From the NCBI GenBank assembly GCA_017459225.1, contig JAFUDL010000404.1, positions 1 through 5,129 on the forward strand: 5,129 nucleotides of DNA. Reading direction: 5' to 3'. The notes beneath the pieces are model-generated. The model was not told the DNA's origin and made no database searches. It worked only from the letters and a program-made list of their open reading frames with translations. Both the position numbers and the translations under genes were made by a program. This document shows positions 1 through 5,129 of the stretch, piece by piece. The stretch's first letter is position 1. Every line of letters starts with the position of its first letter. This DNA comes from Kiritimatiellia bacterium (GTDB lineage Bacteria > Verrucomicrobiota > Kiritimatiellia > RFP12 > UBA1067).

Positions 1-515
1 CCGCGACCAGCCGCATGGAGGTGGTGATGGCCTACCCTGGATTCTACGCCATCGCCGTCCACCGCCTCGCCCACGTGCTGTACGAGCTAAAGGTGCCGAT
101 AGTCCCGCGCATGATGAGCGAGCTCGCCCACTCGCGCACCGGCATCGACATCCATCCCGGCGCCAAGATCGGCGAGCGCTTCTTCATCGACCACGGCACC
201 GGAGTGGTGATCGGCGAGACGACGGTGATCGGACGCAACGTGAAGCTCTACCAGGGCGTTACGCTCGGCGCGCTCTCGTTTCCCAAGGACGAGGCCACAG
301 GCATGCTCATGAAGGGGCACAAGCGCCACCCCAACGTGGAGGACAACGTGGTCATCTACGCCGGCGCCACGATTCTCGGCGGCGACACCGTCATCGGCCA
401 CGACTCCGAGATAGGCGGCAATGTGTGGCTGATGGACTCCATCCCGCCGTTCTCGCGAGTGTACAACCAGACCCCGTTCCCGCGCGTGAAGACGCGCGAA
501 GACAAGAAAATCTAG
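1..515 (+). CDS. cysE: Serine O-acetyltransferase (SAT), C-terminal part, 5'-truncated by window edge
   Basis: This enzyme transfers an acetyl group from acetyl-CoA to L-serine to give O-acetylserine, the first committed step of cysteine synthesis in the cytoplasm. The frame is open to the left edge and the ATG at 15 lies inside a conserved helical segment (AYPGFYAIAVHRLAH), so the real start is upstream. Counting from that ATG, a left-handed beta-helix of hexapeptide repeats begins near residue 43 (TGIDIHPGAKIG) and runs to about residue 145. The catalytic Asp-His pair is visible as FIDHGTG (D59, H60), and the second active-site His as RHPN (H105). The stretch between VTLGAL and RHPN is longer than in E. 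coli CysE, as in the roughly 300-residue SATs of many anaerobes. The protein ends in DKKI; a C-terminal Ile is what SAT inserts into the cysteine synthase active site in the known complex. The family call is firm; which SAT subfamily is inference. Confidence 0.93.
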   Translation, partial: ATSRMEVVMAYPGFYAIAVHRLAHVLYELKVPIVPRMMSELAHSRTGIDIHPGAKIGERFFIDHGTGVVIGETTVIGRNVKLYQGVTLGALSFPKDEATGMLMKGHKRHPNVEDNVVIYAGATILGGDTVIGHDSEIGGNVWLMDSIPPFSRVYNQTPFPRVKTREDKKI

Positions 516-520
516 AAACG

Positions 521-526
521 AAAGGA
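521..526 (+). promoter_or_regulatory. Shine-Dalgarno that sets the MFS start
   Basis: AAAGGA lies nine bases before the ATG at 536. The reading frame is open further up to an ATG at 425, but that start would overlap 91 bases of the serine acetyltransferase gene and would add an Arg/Pro-rich segment unlike this transporter family. The ribosome binding site therefore supports 536. Confidence 0.7.
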
Positions 527-535
527 AAACGCCAA

Positions 536-1816
536 ATGAAGCCCCAGGACACGCCCAGGTTCAAGAAGGAGCAGTGGAAGTTCATCATATACAGCATGAT
601 AGCGTACATGTTCTTCTACATCACGCGCAAGAACCTCTCCATGGCGCAGCCGCTGATGATCGAAGAGGGCGTGATAACGAAGCAGGCGCTAGGCGTGATA
701 ATCACGGTGCAGGGCGTTCTCTACGGACTGAGCCGGTTCGTTAACGGCTTTTGGGCGGACCGTCTCAACGGACGCATCTTCATGACGATCGGCCTTGCGC
801 TTTCCGCCATCATGAACCTCATGTTCGGATGTTCGTCGGTGACGATTCTCTTCGCGGCGTTCTGGATCATCAACGGCTGGACGCAGGGAATGGGATTCCC
901 GCCTTGCGCGAAGATGCTCACGCACTGGATACATCCGAAGGAACTCGCAACCAAGATGTCGATCTGGAACACGTCCCACAGCTTCGGCTCGGTGCTGGCG
1001 CTTGGGATTTGCACGCTGCTGGTCGCGGAGAAGTTCAACAGGCGGTGGTGTTTCTACGTGCCGGCGGCGCTGGCGGGACTCGCGGCGGTTTTCTGCTTCT
1101 TCTTCGTGAAGGACGGTCCGCATGAGGCGGGCCTGGAGGAGATGGATCTTTCCGACATGCGCGGCGAAACCGAGAAGCGGCAGGAGGTGCACGAGGTGAC
1201 TGACGCCGATCGGAGGCGGCTCGTATTCACCAACCGCGTGATATGGCTTTGCGCGCTCGCAAACTTCTCTGTGTATGTGGTGCGCTTTGGGTTCCTGGAC
1301 TGGGGCCCGACGTTCCTCAAGGAATACAAGGGCATTTCCGTGGAGAAGGGCGGCCTCATGATCATCGCCTTCGAGCTCGCCGCAGTGGTGGGCACAATCT
1401 TCGCGGGGTGGGTGACGGACAAGTTCTTCGCGGGCCGCGGCGTTCGCACGTGCGTGATCTGCATGCTGATGGCGGGTCTCTGCGCGCTTGGCTTCTGGTG
1501 GCTGCCCAAGAGCGCGCCTGTGTGGCAGGGCACATTCCTGCTGATGGGCACGGGATTCTTCATCTACGGCCCGCAGGCCCTCATCGGCATCACAGCGGCG
1601 CAGCAGGCCACCACCTACGCGGCGGCGATGGCGAACGGCTTCATGGGCACCATGGGCTACGCGGCAACGACGGTGTCGGGCTACGGCGTGGCGATCATAA
1701 GCGAGAAGTTCGGATGGAACTCGGCGCTCTTCACCATAGGCGCGTTCGCGCTCGTGGGAATGGTGCTGTTCCTCTTCGCGTGGAACGCGAACGCGACGGG
1801 CTATTCGAAGAAGTGA
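536..1816 (+). CDS. MFS transporter, organophosphate:phosphate antiporter (GlpT/UhpT/UhpC-like) family
   Basis: A 426-residue inner-membrane protein with about 12 hydrophobic segments in two six-helix halves, split by a charged cytoplasmic loop at residues 192-232. This matches the usual length of the OPA family, whose members exchange glycerol-3-phosphate, hexose phosphates or phosphoglycerates for inorganic phosphate; UhpC is a sensor homologue. Family landmarks are present. TRKNLS carries R31, matching GlpT R45. The signature WNTSHSFGS at 144-152 carries H148, matching GlpT H165. VVRFGFLDW carries R250, matching GlpT R269. These are the phosphate-binding residues of the family. The position of GlpT K80 is Arg here (R67 in YGLSRF), a conservative change that leaves the substrate open. 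The gene starts 20 nt after the acetyltransferase stop and ends 19 nt before potC, so it is probably cotranscribed with both. No uhpA/uhpB-like sensor genes are present here, which slightly favours a transporter over a UhpC-type receptor. Family is secure; substrate is unknown. Confidence 0.9.
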   Translation: MKPQDTPRFKKEQWKFIIYSMIAYMFFYITRKNLSMAQPLMIEEGVITKQALGVIITVQGVLYGLSRFVNGFWADRLNGRIFMTIGLALSAIMNLMFGCSSVTILFAAFWIINGWTQGMGFPPCAKMLTHWIHPKELATKMSIWNTSHSFGSVLALGICTLLVAEKFNRRWCFYVPAALAGLAAVFCFFFVKDGPHEAGLEEMDLSDMRGETEKRQEVHEVTDADRRRLVFTNRVIWLCALANFSVYVVRFGFLDWGPTFLKEYKGISVEKGGLMIIAFELAAVVGTIFAGWVTDKFFAGRGVRTCVICMLMAGLCALGFWWLPKSAPVWQGTFLLMGTGFFIYGPQALIGITAAQQATTYAAAMANGFMGTMGYAATTVSGYGVAIISEKFGWNSALFTIGAFALVGMVLFLFAWNANATGYSKK

Positions 1817-1835
1817 GCGCCGAGGAGGCTGAGCA

Positions 1836-2657
1836 ATGAAGCACTCGAAGTTCGCCGTGGTAGTACTGGCACTCGTCATGGTGTTCCTCTACCTGCCGAT
1901 CGTGGTGCTGGTGGGGAACTCCTTCAACGCGTCGAAGTTCGGCGGCGAGTGGACGGGCTTCACGTTCAAGTGGTACGCCACGCTCTTCGCGTCGCAGAAC
2001 AGTGCGATATGGGAGGCGTTCCAGCGCTCGCTCGTGATCGCCGCCACGGCCACTGTCGCCTCGTGCGTCTTGGGCACCACCGCGGCACTTGCCCTGCACC
2101 GTTGGAAGGGAAGACTGCAGACCTTCCACTACGGCCTCATCTACACGCCGCTCGTGATGCCGGAGATCCTCATGGGCATATCGCTTCTCATGATGTTCAC
2201 TGCCGTGGGGGTGGGATGCGGGCTCTTCACCATCTGGGTGGCGCACACCACGTTCTGCGTCTCGTACGTGGCGATGACGGTGCTGGCGCGCCTGCAGGAC
2301 TTCGACGACAGGATAACCGAGGCCGCCTATGACCTTGGAGCGGGACCTTTCTACACCTTCTTCCACGTGGTGCTGCCTATCCTCCTGCCGGGAATCGTGG
2401 CCGGCGGGCTGCTGGCGTTCACGCTGTCGATCGACGACTTCGTGATCACGTTCTTCGTGACGGGTCCAGGCGCGGACAATCTGCCGCTCAAGATCTATTC
2501 CATGATCAAGCACTCTAAGCAGATGCCGGTGATCAACTCGCTCTCCACTCTCATGCTGGCGTTCACCTGCCTGATGGTGGCGGCATCCCGCTTCATGGCG
2601 AACCGCAGGCGCCGCCATATGCCCGCAGCCAGGAAGGATCGCGCCGCGGCAGGCTGA
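1836..2657 (+). CDS. potC: Spermidine/putrescine ABC transporter permease, PotC type
   Basis: A 273-residue inner-membrane permease, close to the length of E. coli PotC (264). In a PotABCD importer, PotC pairs with PotB to form the channel, PotA supplies ATP hydrolysis, and PotD delivers polyamine. Six hydrophobic segments are visible, the first at about residues 6-28. PotC-like blocks include NSFNASKFGGEWTGF after TM1, SIDDFVITFFVTGP, and LPLKIYSMIKHS near the C terminus. The cytoplasmic EAA loop that docks on the ATPase starts at E162 (EAAYDLGAG) and ends in a Leu-Pro pair at 180-181. The ATG is preceded at seven nt by GAGGAGG (1822-1828), a strong ribosome binding site that fixes the start. 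The tail (255-273) is rich in Arg/Lys, fitting a cytoplasmic end. Oddly, the preceding gene is an OPA-type MFS transporter, not potB, and an EF-G gene follows, so the partner subunits must be encoded elsewhere or upstream of the acetyltransferase. Another polyamine-like or related solute is possible. Confidence 0.92.
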   Translation: MKHSKFAVVVLALVMVFLYLPIVVLVGNSFNASKFGGEWTGFTFKWYATLFASQNSAIWEAFQRSLVIAATATVASCVLGTTAALALHRWKGRLQTFHYGLIYTPLVMPEILMGISLLMMFTAVGVGCGLFTIWVAHTTFCVSYVAMTVLARLQDFDDRITEAAYDLGAGPFYTFFHVVLPILLPGIVAGGLLAFTLSIDDFVITFFVTGPGADNLPLKIYSMIKHSKQMPVINSLSTLMLAFTCLMVAASRFMANRRRRHMPAARKDRAAAG

Positions 2658-2685
2658 TTTGGCACTTCCGCGCGCTCCCTCTTTT

Positions 2686-2694
2686 TGGTATAAT
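2686..2694 (+). promoter_or_regulatory. Extended -10 promoter of the EF-G gene
   Basis: TGGTATAAT matches the sigma-70 extended -10 consensus (TG, one base, TATAAT) perfectly; the hexamer is 2689-2694. At 17-bp spacing the -35 position (2666-2671, TTCCGC) is weak, which fits promoters that rely on the extended -10. Transcription would be expected to begin at about 2700-2702, only three to five bases before the ATG at 2705. The intervening bases are pyrimidine-rich and contain no Shine-Dalgarno. The promoter assignment is inference from motif and position. Confidence 0.72.
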
Positions 2695-2704
2695 CTTCTC
2701 CGCC

Positions 2705-4783
2705 ATGGAAGAAGACAGTTCACTATCGAAAGTACGCAACATCGGTATCGTCGCCCACATCGACGCGGGCAAGACCACGACCACCGAACGCATCCTGTTC
2801 TACACCGGAAAAATACACAAGACCGGCGAAGTGCACGAGGGCGACACCACCACCGACTTCATGATCCAGGAGAAGGAGCGCGGCATCACCATCCAGAGCG
2901 CCGCCATCTCCTGCTCGTGGAAGGACTGGGCGATCAACATCATCGACACTCCCGGCCACGTTGACTTCACGATGGAGGTGGAGCGCTCGCTGCGCGTCCT
3001 CGACGGCGCGGTGTGCGTGTTCTGCGCGGTGGGCGGCGTGCAGCCGCAGAGCGAGACCGTGTGGCGCCATGCCGACCGCTACCACGTGCCGCGCGTCGCG
3101 TTCGTTAACAAGATGGACCGCATGGGCGCAGACTTCGGCCGCGTGCTGGAGGAGCTCCGCACGAAGCTCAAGGCCAACGCCGCCGCCGTGGAGCTGCCCA
3201 TAGGCAAGGAGGACTCCTTCAAGGGCGTGATCGATCTCGTGGAGATGAAGAGCATCGTCTACGACGAGGCGAGCGAGGGCAAGAAGTTCGAGGTGGGCGA
3301 TGTGCCGCCCGAGATGAAGGACGACGCCGAGCTCGCGCGCGCCGAGCTCTGCGAGAAGGTTGCCGACCTCGACGAGGGCGTGATGGAGGCGTACCTCGAG
3401 AACGGCGACCTCACGGCCGACGAGCTTCGCGGCGCGATGCGCCGCCTCGTGGTGGCCGGGCAGTTCGTGCCCGTGCTCTGCGGCTCCGCGTTCAAGGACA
3501 AGGGCGTGCAGCCGCTTCTCGACGCCGTGGGCCTTTATCTCCCCGCGCCCACCGACCGTCCGCCCGTCGAGGCCACCGACCTAAAGAGCGAACAGAAGGT
3601 CACCCGCCGCCACGACGCGAAGGAGCCTCTCACAGCGCTCGTCTTCAAGATCGCGACCGATCCCTACGTGGGCCGCCTCTTCTTCGTGCGCGTCTACTCC
3701 GGCGTTCTCAAGAAGGGCGCGAACGCATTCAACCCGCGCACGAAGAAGCGCGAGCGCATCATGAAGATCGTGCGCCTCTTCGCCGACCAGCAGATCGAGG
3801 TGGACCAGCTTTCAGCAGGCGACATCGGCGCGATCGTGGGCCTCAAGGAATGCACTACGGGCGACACGCTCTGCGCCGAGATGAAGCCGTGCTATCTCGA
3901 GCGCATCGTGGCCCCGCAGCCCGTAATGTTCATGGAGATCGAGCCGAAGAGCGGGGCCGACAAGGATAAGCTCGTCGCATCCATGGAGCAGCTCGCCGCC
4001 GAGGATCCCACCTGCCAGGTGCGCCAGGACGAGGAGACCGGCCAGACCATCCTCTCCGGCATGGGCGAACTGCACCTCGAGATTCTCGTCGACCGCCTGA
4101 AGCGCGAGTTCAAGTGCGCCGCCAACGTCGGCAAGCCGATGGTGAGCTACGTGGAGACCGTCACCGCTCCTGCGATGAAGGAGTTCACGTTCGACCGCGA
4201 GCTCGGCGGCAAGCGCCACGCGGTGACGATGTCCATCGAGGTGAAGCCGCTCGAGCGCGGGAAGGGCGTGAATGTGGACGTGTCGCGCGCGTTCGTGAAC
4301 GCGCTCCCCGATCCAAAGCTTGCCGACGTGGTGAAGCAGGGCATTCTGGACGGCGTCTCAACGGGCGTTCTTGCCCGCTATCCGATGACGGACCTTGAGG
4401 CGACTGCCGTGAGGTGCGAGATCGTGGATCCCGAAGTCTCGGACGAGATCGCATTCCGCAGCGCGGCCGTGATGGGCTTCCGCGAGGCCGCCGAGGCTGC
4501 CTCACCAGAGTTCCTCGAGCCCATCATGAAGCTTGAGATCACCACGCCCCCTGAGAGCGTGGGCGAGGTGCTGGGCGACCTCAACGCGCGCCGCGGCACC
4601 GTCCTCGACATGGAGCAGCGCGGCGACATGCAGATCGTCCATGCGCGCGTCCCCATGGCGCAGATGTTCGGCTACTCCACTGCGGTGCGTTCGCTCACGA
4701 AGGGACGCGCCTCGTACTCGATGGAGCCGAGCGACTTCGCCCTCGTGCCGCGCAACGTGCGCGAGGAGCTCCTTGCGAGATGA
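2705..4783 (+). CDS. fusA: Elongation factor G paralogue, EF-G2/mtEFG2-like (probable ribosome-recycling type)
   Basis: A 692-residue cytoplasmic translational GTPase with the full five-domain EF-G layout. GTPase motifs: G1 AHIDAGKT (17-24), switch I RGITI (59-63), G3 DTPGH (81-85, with catalytic His85), G4 NKMD (135-138) and G5 GSA (260-262). Domain II starts near residue 307, domain III near 404, domain IV near 479 and domain V near 603 (FLEPIMKLEI). Domain IV is not canonical. The translocase loop usually containing GGRGQYGHV is replaced by DRELGGKRHAV (497-507), and the second tip loop (GGVIPGEY in E. coli) is replaced by ALPDPKLAD (533-541). From memory, human mitochondrial EFG2 (GFM2) has the closely similar DRTLGDKRHLV, and its EGDT-x-TDFM-like segment is matched here at 46-53. 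mtEFG2 and Borrelia EF-G2 act in ribosome recycling with RRF, not in translocation, so recycling is the likely role (inference). The ATG at 2705 is the only canonical start before the G1 motif and gives the normal N-terminal length. The gene has its own promoter, and a terminator lies 103 nt after its stop. Confidence 0.93.
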   Translation: MEEDSSLSKVRNIGIVAHIDAGKTTTTERILFYTGKIHKTGEVHEGDTTTDFMIQEKERGITIQSAAISCSWKDWAINIIDTPGHVDFTMEVERSLRVLDGAVCVFCAVGGVQPQSETVWRHADRYHVPRVAFVNKMDRMGADFGRVLEELRTKLKANAAAVELPIGKEDSFKGVIDLVEMKSIVYDEASEGKKFEVGDVPPEMKDDAELARAELCEKVADLDEGVMEAYLENGDLTADELRGAMRRLVVAGQFVPVLCGSAFKDKGVQPLLDAVGLYLPAPTDRPPVEATDLKSEQKVTRRHDAKEPLTALVFKIATDPYVGRLFFVRVYSGVLKKGANAFNPRTKKRERIMKIVRLFADQQIEVDQLSAGDIGAIVGLKECTTGDTLCAEMKPCYLERIVAPQPVMFMEIEPKSGADKDKLVASMEQLAAEDPTCQVRQDEETGQTILSGMGELHLEILVDRLKREFKCAANVGKPMVSYVETVTAPAMKEFTFDRELGGKRHAVTMSIEVKPLERGKGVNVDVSRAFVNALPDPKLADVVKQGILDGVSTGVLARYPMTDLEATAVRCEIVDPEVSDEIAFRSAAVMGFREAAEAASPEFLEPIMKLEITTPPESVGEVLGDLNARRGTVLDMEQRGDMQIVHARVPMAQMFGYSTAVRSLTKGRASYSMEPSDFALVPRNVREELLAR

Positions 4784-4875
4784 CGGAGTGCTGTCCCCGC
4801 CGATGTCTGGAAATGGCGCAAGCCATAAGGAAGACGAGAATAGTAAAGGAAAATGTCGTTGTTTTCAGGATGCAA

Positions 4876-4888
4876 GTCTAAGTTAGAC
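4876..4888. repeat. Perfect 13-bp palindrome before the terminator
   Basis: GTCTAAGTTAGAC has two 6-bp arms around a single central G (4882). It sits in noncoding DNA after the EF-G gene, and its last three bases are shared with the base of the terminator stem. As RNA it could form only a short five-pair hairpin that competes with the terminator's lowest pairs. It may be a protein-binding dyad or chance. Confidence 0.4.
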
Positions 4889-4930
4889 ATTGCCTGCGAC
4901 TCCGGTCGGCCAGGCATTGTCCGTTTTTTT
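4886..4930 (+). terminator. Rho-independent terminator after the EF-G gene
   Basis: A hairpin is followed by seven Ts. The pairs are 4886-4889 with 4918-4921, a T-T mismatch, 4891-4896 (TGCCTG) with 4911-4916 (CAGGCA), and 4897-4900 (CGAC) with 4905-4908 (GTCG). There is a two-base bulge at 4909-4910. The loop is TCCG closed by C-G, a member of the very stable UNCG tetraloop class. The T-run is 4924-4930, two bases after the stem. It would end EF-G transcription and insulate the DUF445 gene. Confidence 0.85.
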
Positions 4931-4957
4931 GCCTTCGCAGAGCTAGTATGCCAGCCG

Positions 4958-5129
4958 GTGAGCCTCCTCTCCGTTGCCGCCGCAGTCGTGCTTGCTGTTC
5001 TGCGCCGCACGGGAGTGTGGACTCCGCCCGAAGTCGTCACCGGCTGGCTTGTTCCAATTTTCGTCTCCGCCGCCGTCGGTTATCTCACGAACTGGATTGC
5101 GATCACCATGCTGTTCGAGCCGTACGAGC
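4958..5129 (+). CDS. DUF445 family membrane protein, N-terminal part, 3'-truncated by window edge
   Basis: About 57 residues are visible. The block GYLTNWIAITMLFEPY (from 5078) is the characteristic N-terminal signature of DUF445 proteins (YheB-like), membrane-associated proteins of poorly known function. It is preceded by a hydrophobic stretch (GWLVPIFVSAAV) and an earlier one (SLLSVAAVVLAVL). The start is uncertain. GTG at 4958 is the only in-frame start between the terminator and the second hydrophobic segment, but it lacks a Shine-Dalgarno. The frame is also open back to an ATG at 4853 with AAAGGA two bases upstream; that start would put the intrinsic terminator inside the coding sequence, and its first codons (TTA, TTT, TCA) are unlike the GC-rich neighbours. 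On the other hand, the longer version gives a more complete first membrane helix. GTG at 5015 is a further option. The family is fairly sure; the function is unknown. Confidence 0.75.
   Translation, partial: MSLLSVAAAVVLAVLRRTGVWTPPEVVTGWLVPIFVSAAVGYLTNWIAITMLFEPYE

Noticed and set aside
425..535. N-terminal extension of the MFS gene from ATG 425
   Set aside because: It overlaps the acetyltransferase coding sequence, adds an Arg/Pro-rich segment not seen in the family, and ATG 536 has a good ribosome binding site.
689..1879. Long minus-strand open frame opposite the MFS gene (396 codons)
   Set aside because: The translation is rich in Arg, His and Glu with no recognisable domain; it is a shadow of GC-rich codons of the real gene.
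2641..2686. Possible terminator after potC: stem 2641-2649 with 2668-2675 followed by a pyrimidine tract and five Ts
   Set aside because: The stem has a bulged C and an 18-base loop, and the Ts begin seven bases after the stem, so it is weak; it may attenuate but I cannot support it as a terminator.
1731..2723. Long minus-strand open frame opposite potC (330 codons)
   Set aside because: Low-complexity Arg/His/Glu-rich translation, no domain, opposite a well-supported permease gene and its downstream promoter.
4803..4886. 27-codon open frame (MSGNGASHKEDE...) just before the terminator
   Set aside because: No ribosome binding site at usable spacing, no homology I recognise, and composition matches noncoding DNA around it.
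4948..5129. ATG 4948 frame across the DUF445 start
   Set aside because: It is out of frame with the DUF445 signature and gives an Arg/Cys/Ser-rich shadow translation.

Overview
The window is GC-rich bacterial DNA, densely packed with genes that all read on the + strand: a 5'-truncated serine O-acetyltransferase, an organophosphate/phosphate-type MFS transporter, a PotC-type polyamine ABC permease, an elongation factor G paralogue, and the first part of a DUF445 membrane protein cut off by the right edge. The lineage cannot be fixed from sequence alone. The EF-G is of the mitochondrial-EFG2/spirochaete-EFG2 kind, which is known from spirochaetes, planctomycetes and some relatives. Together with the GC-rich codon use this makes a PVC-superphylum or similar bacterium a reasonable guess (inference).

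Positions 1-2657 look like one transcription unit. The acetyltransferase ends 20 nt before the MFS gene, and the MFS gene ends 19 nt before potC. Both downstream genes have purine-rich ribosome binding sites. The metabolic logic is not obvious: cysteine biosynthesis, phosphate-ester exchange and polyamine import are three separate processes. PotC normally works with PotA, PotB and PotD, and none of these is inside the window.

Positions 2658-2704 separate potC from the EF-G gene. This short gap holds a clear extended -10 promoter element so close to the EF-G start codon that the mRNA should have almost no 5' leader, and no Shine-Dalgarno is present. The EF-G gene (2705-4783) is full length and has all GTPase motifs. 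Its domain IV lacks both tip loops typical of translocating EF-G and resembles the ribosome-recycling paralogue instead.

Positions 4784-4957 are mostly noncoding. They contain a strong intrinsic terminator (hairpin with a UNCG tetraloop followed by seven Ts) and a small perfect palindrome. The DUF445 gene begins after this, but its reading frame is open through the terminator, so its true start is uncertain.

I found no CRISPR array, tRNA, rRNA, insertion sequence or defence system. The points most worth a second look are the EF-G2 type, its apparently leaderless promoter, and the orphan potC behind an OPA transporter.
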